Notes: a model not told the origin generated them from the sequence alone. Counted from the stretch's first letter, positions 25,913 through 39,595 are shown. The stretch: DNA of 64,000 nucleotides from Acanthochlamys bracteata (GCA_019914995.1 CM034129.1:4167725-4231724), one strand, 5' to 3'. Program-made: numbers and translations.

Positions 25913-28900
25913 TTAAAATACAGCACTCCATAAGGCATTTTCTCCTTCTCCACACCTCCGGTGGATCTCTTTGATCCTCTCAGCAGATTTGCAGATACCA
26001 CTGCAGCTCCAGTCGAAAGAAGCAACACAGGTGTTGCCAGCTTGAGCTTTCCACTCGCAATCTGCATACAATGCTAGCTTGTGTCTTATTGATGTTTACC
26101 AAAAGATTACACCTTAAATCAGTCCCTCAAATAAAGAAAATTTGTTTCAAGAAATAATATATTAGGACAAGGATTTAGGCTATACCAGAAGCGGTCTCAA
26201 GTTTAAGCATAGAAAAGATTCTAGCAAATGTGCTGGTCGTGAAATTCAAGTATGAAATGTACGATAGACATTCAACCAAATTTACCTGGTGGAGTACCGC
26301 AGCAGAGTCTTCGATCATCAATATGTTGTACATCTAATCCAATAAACCAGGAACCCAGTGAAACATCCTCATTGGCGTACTTGTGCAGAACATGCCTGCA
26401 ATAACAAGTTAAATTAGAACACCACGCCTTTTGGAACCAGGAAAGCCAAAACTGCTAATGTCAGAATTGCCAAAGGCTGGACATACTGGTTTATGGATAT
26501 ATAAGTAGCTAAATCTTTCGAAATAGCGTAGAGCTGACCAGTTGCATGCCGGAAATATTTATTTCCTTCTTCACCAAATTTCCAGTGTTCAGGCTCATGA
26601 TATCTCACCCCCCTGTTTCATGGCAGGTGAGAGATGTTGATTTCATCAAGCACTTACAAAAAATGTAACCTATCAGATTACACTTACTTTTGAGCAAGCA
26701 CAGGACCAGACTTCATGCACCCGATATACACCAGGGTCTTTGATCTATGCCTCACCAAAGTGTTCCCGAGTGTTGCTGTAATGTAAAACCAACAAAGTAT
26801 TAAAAAAAAGGGTCAATTTAAAGAGGTAACCTGTTGTACTACTAACACCATCCTATGATTTACCACTCCATTACAGGCAGGTTTAACAATCTTAATAGTG
26901 AGAACGTAAAATTGTGATGCATATTTGAATTCAATATGTCCAACCCAGCATTCTTATATACCCTTATGTGGAATAGTAAATGCACTATAAACTCTTAGCT
27001 TGGGTCCGAACTGCTACTTCTGCAAAAAAAATTAAGTTGGTAATGTATTCAGGATAGATGATACCGTTTAGTTGACTACCATATAACCATATCAGCACTC
27101 GCACTGTGAAGAGCATAACAGATATTGTTTCACATTCTTAACAAGAGACTCAATTAGTGAAAGAAAAGCCAGCGTTGTGCGCTAGGTGAATTTTCATACC
27201 TATGTTTACATGTATGTCATCATCAACTTTGACATAAAATTCTGCATCCCACAGAGAGACAGCAGTTGCAAAATATATTTTTGTTTTGGCTGATAATTGC
27301 AAGTATCCTTCAACATGATCCTGTGAAGCAATTAATAGCATGTTATAACATTAAGCAGGTTGTGCTTGAAGTCATTACAATAAGATTGAACTGCATGAAG
27401 ATAAGAACAAGGTTAAAATGTACTGTATCTTATGATTGCCAATTGCTGTTCCATTAAGAACTTCATCAGATCAAGTATATGAATGACTGATATATCATTA
27501 GAACCCTACCAGTCTCAAGAAGTCACCATGTTTTCTGTCCTCAGCTTCAATCGCTCTGTCTAAAATTCCTCCAGGTGTAGCACTGCAAATAATCCAAAAG
27601 CAATCACTTACAAGGACTAAAAGGATGTCTTATCGTACTCATCAAGAACACCTCTAATCACTTAAATTTGATTCTCACTAAGAAAATGCATCAGTAACAA
27701 CGGTTTGAAGAGGAATTAGTTGTTTGAGTTGTCAATGAGAGATACTACCTGTGGCCAATGACAAATCGAATAATAATTCCTTTCTCTTCCTCCATCTTTC
27801 TTCTTTTCTCTCCTATTACGCAAAGTTAAAATTAGGGTAAAATGCTGCTAGATCTTATTGGAATAAACAAGTTACGAAATCGAATGCATGTTAAGTTTAT
27901 AAACCTTGAGGCATCCAAGTAGCACGAACAGAATCTCTACGTTTTCGACTGCTAAAAGCAGTATTTATTCCTACAACCATCAAAAATTTTCTTTGTCCAC
28001 TTGATTCAGTAACTTCTGAATTTTCTGACAGAGGAGAACCATTTCTTATTGATTCCTGTGCAGCTCTTGCAGCTGCTAATTCCATTTCTAAATTTGATAT
28101 TGTTTTGTCAAGGGTCCTGCATTGAGATTGTTCGCAACAAATTACCAAGAACTCACTTCAGTATAAAGCAAAAATGGTTCTGCCTGCATAATGCACAATT
28201 TGAAGTTTAAAGACTACAAATATTTACACTAGTACAAGGGATTTCACTTACTGTATTGCATGTTGAGTCTTAGATACTTCACCAATAATATCTCGAGGAA
28301 CTTGCTTTTCGTCCATCTAATGCCGTTTAAAATATAGGCAAAAGAAATCAGCAACATTGACAAGTAGCTAACTTCAGAGATTCATAAAACTTCACAAAAG
28401 TTAAGGTGGTTTCGTTCATTGTTCCTATAAATTAGTGTTCCTCGGTATTGCATACTGGAGTGTGATTTTTGTTGAGTGTGAAGGCCTCTGCAGAATTTTC
28501 CTTTGAGAAAAGGATTAAGAAAAAGAGAAACTGCAGATTACCTACACACAGAGTGGTGCAAATCTTAGAATTTCAAGAACCTTACCTGTTTCGCAGCGCA
28601 ATCTCCTGTGATCAAATTGTTTTTGAATTCACCGCTTCCAGTTGTCCTGATGATATCTTTTGCTTCTGGTTCAGGCACCATCCACATTCTGTAGGAAAAT
28701 TCCCATTTTCATTTACAATTACGAATACTCGTATTTTCTTAACTCATTCATCTCCAACTATGATTCAACTGATGCCTTTTTTGTGTGTGATATCTAGCTA
28801 TGACTTTAGGCACCGGGTAAATACAAATACTCAACCGTCAATAAGAAGAATAGGAAAGAAGCAGAGATTGAGAAAGTTAAATCAAGTATGAAAACCTCTT

Positions 28901-29320
28901 AACATCATCATTTTACCTTTTTAAAGAAAAATAACTCCATGTGAAATCATACACTACTAAGAAAGTAAACAAAATTTCTGTTACAAATAAATGAAATTTC
29001 TTTGCTAGACTTAATGAGAAATTGGGAAAGTATATTCAGGAGAAAGAATTGCTCCCAAAGGTTCTAGCAAGAAAGATAAAATTGGGAAAGATCACAAACT
29101 TCAAACTCAAAATCCAAACTTTCTTCTGAAACACTTAATCTGCAACAAAATCATTCAGAACGCAAAATATCAGAAGAATCGGGCACCTGTTAGTGAAGAG
29201 AAGACCAGCACAGAAGCTGCCCAAGCAAAGCAAAACAGTCCATCTTTTGGAGAGCATCCCTCTTGAACTTGCCTCAACTCCTCTTCCTCCTCCAACTATA
29301 AGCCTACTCTTCAAACTCAT
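25913..29320 (-). CDS. Beta-1,3-galactosyltransferase, GT31 (B3GALT)
   Basis: A Golgi type II membrane glycosyltransferase of the plant GT31 clade with an N-terminal DUF4094, expected to add beta-1,3-galactose to glycoproteins such as arabinogalactan proteins. Eleven exons: 29187-29320, 28586-28688, 28252-28316, 27905-28116, 27749-27812, 27510-27582, 27200-27320, 26688-26775, 26487-26612, 26286-26395 and 25913-26061. The total is 1245 nt, 414 residues. One signal anchor is present ([16 protein letters not shown], about residues 26-41), then a stem with [19 protein letters not shown]. The catalytic part has [36 protein letters not shown] (metal-binding DDD at about 250-252), [29 protein letters not shown] and [15 protein letters not shown]. 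The Cys-rich tail ends NALWSAVF. The first ATG in frame is at 29320; the longer frame above it lacks an ATG. Arabidopsis has several close paralogues, so no number is given. Confidence 0.93.
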
Positions 29321-30593
29321 CGCTTCAATTTCTCCTATCTCAACACACCAAAACCCCACTACCCATCTGAACCAAATTCTCTCAACCTTAATACTAAAAT
29401 CAATTACCTACTTTCAATATTGCAACAGCTCAATATGCCAGCAAAAGAAGTAGTACTTATTGCTTCTGAAATCTTTGCAGAGAGGAGTCCAGACCGTAGC
29501 AGATGGCTTTCAGAAATTCACAAGAAGGGAATAAAAGTTTCCTTCTAGATGGGTTTGGCTTGTAATCTTTTTGAAAGTCAGGCTTTTGTAAAGCAAAACA
29601 AACCAAAAACAAAGAAAAAGCTTATTCACAAATCCTTAAATATGGTGATGGTAATGTAGAGAAAGAATTGAAGCAGGGTGAGAGCTTGTCTCATTACAGA
29701 GTCGTCAAGACTTGAAGAATCTCTCTTCTATAACTGTTTACTGTTTCAATTCTTTTCTTTGAAATAAAGAATCTGTTTGTTTGATTGATGAAACTGCGGC
29801 ATAGTCATGTGACCAAGTTGGAATCAGTAAGCAATCAAGCAGTCAAGCATTGTGCATGTGTAATCTGTTAACCTTGTTTTCTTAACCCCGCAAAGTCGGC
29901 CAATCAAATCATTGATTATGGAATTTCAACATTCTGCTACTTAAATTAGGTCAAATTTTTTTTCTTTTAATACAACGAAAACGAACAACTCTTTCGTTTT
30001 TCCATAAGAAAAATTCTTCTTAATAGTTCCACGTTAAAGGGTTCGAATGTCCGCAGTGTTAAAAAAAAAAATCCAGTTGATGTTATTGTCATGGTAAAAT
30101 TGTAGCCAACAATTTCAAACAAATATTAATGAAGATGAAAGCACTTGATCACAAAGGACTTTGTGGGTCTCTCTCCAATTAAGTACAACTTTCAACATTT
30201 TTTCAAAACTTTCTTTGCTGGACATGTTACTGTTTTTACTAAGAACTATTTTATCATTATACAAATATGATAAATACATTTTTGGAATTTTGAATGGCAG
30301 TGACAATATAGAAGATCAACAATGAAAGTAACCCTTGTAATGCAGTAATGTAATGTAACTATTCAAAATCTTTCAACTTTAAAACGTTTAAGTAAACTTC
30401 ACCCAAAACCAAAGATTCAAAATATTAGATTAAGGAAACATTTAAAAAGGCTTATAGAATAAATTTTAATATATTTTTTTAAAATAAATTTTATATTTTT
30501 TAAATTATAAAAATTTTATTAAACAATTGTAAATTTTTATTTGAAATAATAAGTATTTAACACACTTAATTAAATATTTTTGAACAAGTTGGG

Positions 30594-30843
30594 GTACGTT
30601 TGAGAATGATTTTGAAATATAGTTTTTTTATAATAAAAAATATTTTTATTTTTTTTTTGAAACATATTTTATATTTTTCTTCAAAATAAATAATAAAAAT
30701 ATGTAATAAAAAAATTTTATTATGTAGAATTTTTTTACACTTTCTAAATTTTTAAATAAAATTTTTAAATATTTATAAAATATATATTAAAAATATAAAA
30801 TAAAAATTAAAAAATTATTTTTCTGATAAGCTGAATCAAACAG
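30594..30843. mobile_element. MITE-like element, family A
   Basis: About 250 bp with ends TACGTTTGAGAATGATTTTG and CTGAATCAAACAGTA. The interior holds the family core TAGAATTTTTTTACACTTTC, the reverse complement of the core in other copies, so this copy is inverted relative to that at 32571. Confidence 0.55.
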
Positions 30844-32570
30844 TATCTTCGTCGTTAGATCCCAAGATGAGATCAAAGAATCAAACTCTTGCGGCCAGTA
30901 CCCTCTTTTTTAATATAAGATTGCTTAAGGTCTTAAGGAACTGTTTGATATTGCATTTTGCACGGTTGTTCATTTCATTTAAAATATATTTTTTTTAATA
31001 AATTTTTCAGTATTTAAAAAATTATACAATTTCTGTATGTATAATTTTTATATTTTTAAAAATAAAAAAAACTTAAACTTCTTTTGAAAAAATTTTAAAA
31101 CAAACTTACTTAAAAAAAACTTCCTTACTTCAATAAAATATTTCCATACTAATCCTAATCCTAACTCTGAAGTCTGAACAGTTGCTGTTACGTGAATACT
31201 TCTCTTGGACAGATCGAGATGAAGATGCCTCTGCCTGCCCGTCATCCACTGCAAGCTCTGCAACTCCATGTGCATTGGAAGAGGAGAACTCACGTGGTCT
31301 GTTTGTTCTAGTAAAATACTAAGTTTTCTAAGTTCAAAGTTATACTGAATTCTCTTCAATTCAATTTGGAATTTGGATTAGATGATTATAACAGGTTCTT
31401 TAACTTTGGGTAATGGAAGTATAGAACAGTATGGAAACCACATGCTTATTCCATCATGGCAAATGGAAATTTGAACACTTGCCATTCTCCATGAAACCAA
31501 AAGGTAGCTAGCTAAAGGAAAAGGCTGTTCTGTATCTTGATCATGAGCTTTATCTTTTCACCAGTTGACATGATTGTGATGGTTCAGTTAAGAACCAATA
31601 TCATTCCCATGTTGCAAAGGATCTAAGCAAAATGCAACTTGGCAGCCTTCTTTCAAACAGATCTTGTTAGTTTGCATGGTAATAAACAACAACAACAATA
31701 TTAGTTCAATATAACTATTTTTTTAAAGTTTGAAAGGGGGTGGCTGAATGTCTCCTTCTCTCATTTTTTTTTAAGTTTGAATTTAACCAGTGAGGTAGTA
31801 CTACTCCATAGAATTTGGAAAAGTTTAAAGTTTATTTCAAAATGTTTTTGGTTCTTCGACTAGCTGCATTGTGTTTTTGGGAAATGATCTGCAGAGGGAG
31901 TAGATATATTGAGTACATTTGGAATCTCAATGCTCTTATGGAATGTGATGCTTTTTGGATTAAAGTAGGTTTTTTCATGGCGGTCGGCTTCTTTCTATTA
32001 CTGATCAGTTGAACGATTTGGTCATGTTGATTCTGTTTAGTTTGTCTTCTTTCTTGGAAGTGGAACAAATGTTGTGCGTGTCCAAATCACCTATACTGAA
32101 TCATAACTACGCATATTCTCATAGGAGCAATATACGGATTTAGATATGCGTAGTTATCTTTAGAATTAAGGACAGTGTTCTTAACCAATTGGAATGCGTA
32201 ACTTTTGAATAATTTCATTACGGCCCATTGTAATATCGAATTAACTTGGGCTAAATAGAACTTTTGTCAAACTCTAAGCAATAAAAAAGTTGCTCAAATT
32301 TGTATCAATACCTACTCTGTTTGATAAAAAAATAATATATAACTAATTCAATAATTTTAAGTGTCATCATCGAACAAAATTACTAATTTAAAATATTACC
32401 TTTTCAAAAAACTATTCACTATGAGTCCAAATATTATTACTATGTGCAGCAAATGCTCTTATTTTGTAAGATCAATCTAAAATCTTATTACTGCTATGTA
32501 AAAGTTGTCCGAGATTTTTTTGGGCAAAGTACCTTAAACCAAACTCTTATCCTAAAACTTTTTTTATGAG

Positions 32571-32806
32571 CCGTTTGATGCAGTTTACCAAAAAATAACT
32601 TTTTAATTTTCTATTTATATTTTTAATACATATTTTATAAGTATTTAAAATTTTAGAAAGTGTAAAAAAAATTCTACGTAGTAAAATTTTTTTATTATAT
32701 ATTTTTATTATTTTTTTGAGATAAAACAATAAAATTTATTTTTAAAAAAAATAAAAATATCTTCAATTTCAGAAAATTCTATCTTAAAAGTATTTTCAAA
32801 CACCAC
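32571..32806. mobile_element. MITE-like element, family A
   Basis: About 236 bp, ends CCGTTTGATGCAG and TTTTCAAACACC, with the shared core GTGTAAAAAAAATTCTACGT. No open frame. Confidence 0.55.
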
Positions 32807-33200
32807 CTAACTAGTCTAACGGAGAGTGTTAAAATGTTTTTAAAAAATATTTTTCTAAAATAAAATATTTTTATTCAATTTTAAAAATTAAAATTATTTT
32901 TTATTTTAAAAAATAAAAATAAGTAATAATAATATTTAGTATATAAAATGTTATTATATTTTTTAAAATTTTAAATAAATATAATAAAAAATAATATAAA
33001 ATTTATTGAAAATATAAAGTGAAAAATTATTTTATGAGAACGCAACATAAAACTGTTCCTTAAGTCTGTTAAAACTGCAAGCCCAGTCCACTATGCGTAA
33101 CCTGTATTTAGGCCGGACTTAAATGGGCCATGAATATTTCAATTAACGTTGGTATCTTTCTTTATGTTGATTTTTGGGAAGAAGGGTAACAGTTAACAGA

Positions 33201-36200
33201 ATGGAACGAGCGAAGATGATAGTGTCGGATATCGCCGGCACGCCAGACTCCGTGATTGGTTCGCTGCCGTTGCTCCACCGCTCTCTCCTTCCTCTTCTCT
33301 CGTCTGCCTCTCTTCTCTACCGCTTCTCTCTCTTTCTCCGCCGCGCTCTCTATTCCTCTTCTATCCTTCACTCTCGCAGGCATCAACTGGCTCTGTCTCT
33401 TGCTCCGTATATTACTTCGGGGAGTTGATTTTGATTGATTGTTTGATTGAGTTGTTTTTTATTGCAGGATGCCGGTGCCGGTGGTCAGTGTGGGAAACTT
33501 GACTTGGGGAGGGAACGGGAAGACGCCAATGGTAGAATTCCTTGCACGAATCTTTGATGCTGCGGGGATACCACCTCTCATTCTCACTAGGGTAGAAAAT
33601 CTCTCCTCTACCTTTCTTTCTCAGAAAATCATTACTTGTTTTCTCATTATCGAGATTTAGGTGTGAAGAAAACAGATGTCTTTTTATTAGTAGTTTATTT
33701 ATTTCGTGATATGTACAAGGAGAAGTTATGCAAAGAGAAGTGTTATAGGAAATTTCTTTTGTATTTGGTTTACTTAATACTAATAAGAACTAAGAAATTG
33801 TGTAATGGTTTAAGACGACATTACGAGATTTTGCTTTAGTGATGACAGTTTCTGGATTCATCTTTCAGGGATATGCTGGTGGCGATGAGGCTAAGATGCT
33901 AGAAAGACGCCTTGTGGGGACCTACAGTAGGATTGGTATAGGATCAAGTAGAAGTGCTACTGCTGCATTCATGATTGGAAAGTATGGATTTTTGGACCCT
34001 CATGCTGCACTTCTTGCCGATAAGCTCTCTTCTCATCACTGGTTTAGTCACAGCTCAGTAAAAGAGAAGATTGGTGCCATACTTCTGGATGATGGAATGC
34101 AGGTATTTGGACCATACTTTGACAATTGCTTGTCGCATCATTTCATTTGTCATGAGAGGTCCCTTAAGGCTGTATCTTTCCCTTTTCTAGACATTTGGGG
34201 ACAAAAAGCAAATTAAAGGCAAATAGTATTATTTACTTAGCCATTGCTGATTGAGGTGTCCAGTTGCTGGTCTGGGATCTGGGTCATTGGTCAAGTTGCA
34301 CATTTTTAGAAAAAACGAAGTGAAATTGTGATAGGTATCGCAAAGTCTTTGTGCCAAGATAAGAGGACCTTAAGATAATTGTTACTGCTCGTTTCATGAA
34401 ATCCAGCATTGTGTAATTTTTAATTAAGGTTACATCCTTGTGCTTTATCTTGTAAAATCTCCATGGGATTTGACTAGCAACAAAAACATTAGGACTTATG
34501 AACCTCTATCCGCTGTTGTGAGTTTTCTATTGTAAAAATATGTGATAACCTTCAAAATTCTTGCCAAATGTTGGTGGTTGGTTGTGGTGGGAACCAACGC
34601 CTAATGATGCTATAGCTTTTAAAGAGGTCTTTCTTGAAAGCTCTGTGCATAGACTCATTGCTTACAGGAGATCAACAAAATTGCTTCTTGTAGGACTAGA
34701 ATCAAAATGTTGATAGTTTGATATCATAGAATTTAAGTGGACTTTTCAAGACTAGGAAACCTATACAACATTTATTCTTTCGATTCCACTAACTGACCTT
34801 CTTGAATTTATGTATCACTATTTGGTTACGTGTTTGATGAGAATCATATTTTGAATACTTAAAATAAAATTTCAAGTCATGTGCAACATTAATGTGCAAT
34901 TCCAACGTGTTCTTTGTAGGCAGCATTGGAGTTTGGCTCGTGACGTGGACATTGTCATGGTAAATGCTTTGTCGATGTGGGGCAACTGCCACTTAATTCC
35001 ACGAGGGCCATTGAGGGAACCACTGGGAGCATTGAGCCGAGCTAACATTCTTATTATTCATCATGCTGATTTGGTAGGGTGTTCGATTAGTCATTGCAAG
35101 CCTATGGCTAGCATGTTTTGTTGCAATGAATTTGGTGTCCATCTAGCTTTTCCTACAGTGAGAAAATTCATGTAGCTTTTCCTATAGTGAGAAAGTCATG
35201 ATCTTCATGGCATTTTGGTTTGGAAAAGGATGTAGTCTCTGCTAACATAAATATCGGAATTCCTGAAGTCTATAGTTAACTTAGTGTTACTACATGAAAT
35301 TAGGGGTGTGCATCAGTTCGGTTGTCGGGTTCAAGTTAGTTCAGGTTGGGCTTTGATTAGTCTTCAAAAATCCAAACCGAACCTGTACCAAATTGGTAAT
35401 GGAACTGAACCTAACAGAATCGGAAAATTTTGTTTGGTTCATTTTGGTTCGGATTTTCGGTTTTCTAACAAAATAAGTTATTTGATGAAATCTTTATGAA
35501 GAAGTAGATCAGTAAAGAAGAAGATCAGCAGAGAAGACGAAGAAGAAAATCTGTTATCAAGAAGGAGAAGAAGCAGATTTTTTAAAAGAAGAAGATGATA
35601 AAGAAGAAGAATTCAGATGAAGAAGAAGAAGAAGAAGAACATGACTTGTGATGATGAAGAAGAAGAATTAAGATCTGTGATGATTCTGGATATAGAACAA
35701 GGAGATAACCATAGATTTGAAGGAAAAAAAAGAAGAAGAAAGGAGATCTAGATGCGCTAGCATGCCGGTGCCCAACTTTAACGATCAAAGTGAAAAATGA
35801 TCAGTTCTGGCTGCTAGAAAAGAAAATAAACTGAAAAATAAAATAAAAAATTATGTATTTCAGTTTTTGGTTCAAGTTCGGGTTACAGATATTTGAACCC
35901 GAACGCGACAGATCTTTATATATTTGTTCGTGGGTTGAAAAGGAACTAAACCGACTAATACAGGTCATTTCAGTTCGGTTTTTCGGGTTGACCTGAACAA
36001 CGCACACCCCTAAATTTTTTAGAGTTTGATTAACAGCTAGAGGCATTAGTGACAGTGGAAATTAGAAGCATTGTTATCATTTTAAATCATGTGAGAATTA
36101 TAATTCTGAATTTCATCTTGGTAGTTCTTTGAAAATTCTAACTGTGCAATTTAAGGGTGAAGATATAAAAATCGATAGGATCAGACATAAATGGCGTGCT

Positions 36201-38494
36201 GAGAAATTTGGTGCAGGACAATTCAAGTTCATTGTGATCCATCTTTTGATTGTTTAGGATTGGATGCCGAATATCTGCAATTGTATAGTAGGGTCATTGT
36301 CTGGTCATCTCTAATTCTCAAAATTTTCATATGGAATTTGAAGTGTTGAATTTGATAGGTGTTATTTTTGTTATTTTGTGTGTCCAGAAACCTAATTTGA
36401 AAGCTGCAATATATCCACCCATTTCAGGTTGTATTCTTCATTTTTAATTAGGAAAAGCATTGAAAATGTTTGTTCTCTGATTCCAGTCTAGTTGCTATAA
36501 TAACTATTTATAGATCAATTCCTTGGGATGCTTTTACTTTATGCTTGCTCGTGTTTAAGGAAGCATTTACTGTACTTGGATATCATGCAGGTATGTGATT
36601 CACAGCTCAATGTTATTGAGTCCTCAATTAAGGAAGTAAATGCTGCCCTTCCAGTGTTTTTTAGCAGGATGGCTCCATCATCCTTTTTCGAAGTGAAAAA
36701 TCCTTCTTCTATGTTGCCTCTAAGCATGGTGCACAATTTAGTGGTGTTATGTGTTTCTGCCATTGGTTGTCCTGATGCCTTTGTACAAGCGATTCAGAAG
36801 GTATTATCTCGTCTTCTATGGTTTATCTTCAAGTAGGTTTGATCTTCTCTCTGTTTGTTGTTTGAATGACTTGCATTACCAACTATATGACTGTCTATAG
36901 TGCAGTTAGTCTGTCCTTTATTGGAGGTAAATGTTTCAGCTTTGTCATGGATGGTCTTGTTTGACATTCAGTTTTCAATATTTATTTCGGTGAAGACAAC
37001 TTCGCTCATGTTATAGTTTGGATGTTAGAAATATTAGGATATGTAATTTATGGAAAGAAGTGGTTATCGGAGTAAGATTATACCAAATGGGATTTACTGT
37101 TTTGTCTGAGTTGAGTGGGTTAAACATTCTAAGGTTGATTTCCATTGATTCAGTCCATTGAGAAGCATTTCAACTGAGATGGGAAGGATACTATTATTCT
37201 TTAACACCTGGGAGTGGATGAGCAGTTGATCTTGTCCTAGAACTGGTGAATTATTATATCTGATAAGTGATAACATTTGATAGGTGGAAACAGGTTTCAT
37301 CTGATATGGTAAAGGTCTTTGTGTGGTGACTATTTTGGCATGCAGTATCATGTTGCATATTCGTTCACACATTAGTTCCTTCAAAGTCTTCATCTTTTGG
37401 ATAGGTCATTGTCAGTAAAGCCTTCAATCTACAAGCTAGGACTAGGGTAACTCAAATTACTGGATTCTGATGTACTGGCTTGCAGGGCAGTCAACACATG
37501 TGACTTTCGGCTTCAGAGTCTAGGATCATTGAAATAGCAGGTCACAATCTTTCTTGAATGATGTTTTTGCTCCTTTAATAAGGGACATTGTAATGTTATG
37601 GAATATATGTCTCACGGAGATGTATGTCTTGTTTTTGTTCTGGTTAGTTGTACAGAGAAGACAAATTGGCCTGGTCTTTTTTTGGAAACTTATTTTATTC
37701 TTTTCGTAGTGTGAAGAGCTGTATCTTACTTATAGTATTTGGTCTATCGTGCTTAATTTAGATATGCATGTATACAGTCTGCATGCTAGTGCTGCTTACC
37801 TTTTGTTATTACTTTTTGGCTAAAACTACCTTCTTTTACAGATGGGGCCACTTCATGTTCGTAGGTTAGACTTCAGCGATCATCACTTGTTCAGGAAAAA
37901 GGTTCTTTCCAGCACTTTTCTCATGCCTTTCCTGTCTTTGCTTCTTATCTATGTAACAGCTGTACAACGATAAGAGAAAGCGGAAAATGGATGCATTTTT
38001 ATACAGCTATCTTTCTTTATAGCTTGAAGTCTATATAGGTTTAACAGTGACATGTATCGTCTGAAGGAGACTAATTTTTGCGCTCTGTCGCTTTTACTGA
38101 TTACTTCAAGACATGTATAGTGCTCAGGAGTCTAAATTGATGATGCATCCTTGCAGGATATTCATTTAATTAGAGAAACACTTCATAGTCTCGATTTACA
38201 GCACAAGGTGAAAGCAGTTCTTGTGATGACAGAAAAGGTATGTTGTTCACCTGAGAAAGTATGTCAGGTCTTTCAACTAGAAGCAAAACTTAAATATCCA
38301 CCATCTGTTCTCTCTGCTAGCAGGATTATGATCGTGATCCACATATTTTCGATGAGATGGAGGACTTTGAAGTTTTAGTTCTCTGCTCTTCGCTCCAGAT
38401 CTTGCCTCGAAAGGGGACAAGAACACTAGATTTTCGTAGTAAACTGATGGCATTGCTAATCAGCAAGTATAACCCGGCTGACAGCAATTCATAA
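33201..38494 (+). CDS. Tetraacyldisaccharide 4'-kinase, mitochondrial (LpxK)
   Basis: Plant LpxK adds the 4'-phosphate to the lipid A disaccharide precursor in the mitochondrial lipid A-like pathway. Exons: 33201-33379 (end uncertain), 33468-33591, 33869-34102, 34924-35073, 36591-36800, 37842-37901, 38157-38237 and 38324-38494, giving 402 residues. The N-terminal part (LHRSLLPLLSSASLLYRFSL) looks amphipathic or membrane-bound. The P-loop follows: VSVGNLTWGGNGKTPMVEF. Then PLILTRGYAGGDEAKMLER, GAILLDDGMQHWSLARDVD, LIPRGPLREPLGAL, DAFVQAIQK, VRRLDFSDHHLF and VMTEKDYDRDP, all typical of the family. Intron 1 has no ordinary in-frame GT donor at the conserved boundary. The last intron ends in a CTAGCAG tandem acceptor. 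Intron 4 holds a hAT-like element. Gene symbol by homology with At3g20480 from memory. Confidence 0.93.
35301..36012. mobile_element. hAT-like non-autonomous element in LpxK intron 4
   Basis: 712 bp with perfect 11-bp terminal inverted repeats, TAGGGGTGTGC and GCACACCCCTA. Subterminal regions are rich in GGTTCGG/AACCGAAC motifs in opposite orientation. The centre is GAA-rich. This terminus is common in plant hAT-type MITEs. An 8-bp target duplication is not obvious. No transposase frame. Confidence 0.65.
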
Positions 38495-39504
38495 AACCAG
38501 CAGAATGAGATGATCTACAGAGTAGTATGAACTTCTATATGTGTGAATGTCACGGCAATATCACTCTATCCTTGTATCTTTGGGGAAGGTTAGACTTACA
38601 GGTCTTAGTATTGAACAACAATCTTGAGATTTACTACCATCAACTGAGGGGCAATTTCGTTATTGTTATCGCTAAACTCACGAAGCAAATCTAGTACATA
38701 TTGTGCTGTTTTTCTGTGTTTTTGATTGAAGTCTTCGAACTTGATTCACAGTCAGCAAACTATCTGGAAAGTATTTAAAGGGCTCACCTATTTGTTAAGA
38801 AAGTAACTGAAAGTGAGTTTTAAAAAATGAATTTATAAAAAATAAGTTTGGAAGATAAATTTGTAAAATAAATATAGGAATCTATCCGAAATTTATTTTT
38901 GATGAGTAATGAGTTAGTAAAAAACGTTCTTAGCCATACCGTGATAATCTGGTTCAGACTGCAACTGCGATATTTATGGATCACAGATTGGAGAAATCAA
39001 CTGAGCAACAGGTGCTGCCCTACGTCTTCGTGCAAGAAATTAATTCATTTCGTAAGGACCGGTTGTGGAAGAACCAAGTCCGTTTTCTTTAATCTCTCTT
39101 TTCGTAACGGCACTGACCTCTCTACAAAATCGGAAAAGGAGAGAATAAAAAAGAGCGAAACATGTACCTTATGTAACTACCCAAACCCAATATGTCATCA
39201 CTGACATTGAATTATAAGAAATACGTAACAACAAACAAGCATATAAAAATGATTTCAAATTTAAACTACGGAAAAAAAAGATAAAATAACACCTGCGAAT
39301 TTTTTTTGTCCATCTGTTTTGCACCGTAGTTGCATATCAACCAAAACTTCGCGTGATTTCATTGAATGCTATGTAACAGAAGTGAAATTAAAAAAGGAGT
39401 AGACATCACAGAGATGGACATGGTTTGCTGCCCATCATCTCTGACGGACCTGCGCACATTTGGGACCAAACATCAATACATCATACATGAACATTAAATG
39501 CATT

Positions 39505-39595
39505 GCATGCTAATGCAAATCAGTTTCTGTGAGTTTTTGAAGCAGACAGTAATGCATGCTAATGCAAATCAGTTTCTGCGAGTTTCTGAAGCAGA
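39505..39595. repeat. 42-bp tandem duplication
   Basis: Two copies, 39505-39546 and 39554-39595, both running from GCATGCTAATGCAAATCAG to GAAGCAGA with two C/T differences and 7 bp between them. The duplication looks recent. Confidence 0.85.

Larger units (their letters stand above)
29321..33200. other. Spacer with MITE-like repeats; divergent promoters
   Basis: Lies between the divergent starts of the galactosyltransferase and LpxK. Family A elements occupy 30594-30843 and 32571-32806; a further A/T-rich palindromic stretch runs from about 32820 to 33050. A 103-codon frame at 31048-31359 (minus) matches nothing I know and overlaps A/T-rich repeat. No gene or RNA was recognised. Confidence 0.45.

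Noticed and set aside
30030-30062. GGGTTCGAAT resembling a tRNA T-loop
   Set aside because: No acceptor stem, D-arm or anticodon arm can be drawn around it.
31048-31359. 103-codon open frame on the minus strand
   Set aside because: Half of it is translated A/T-rich repeat; no family recognised.
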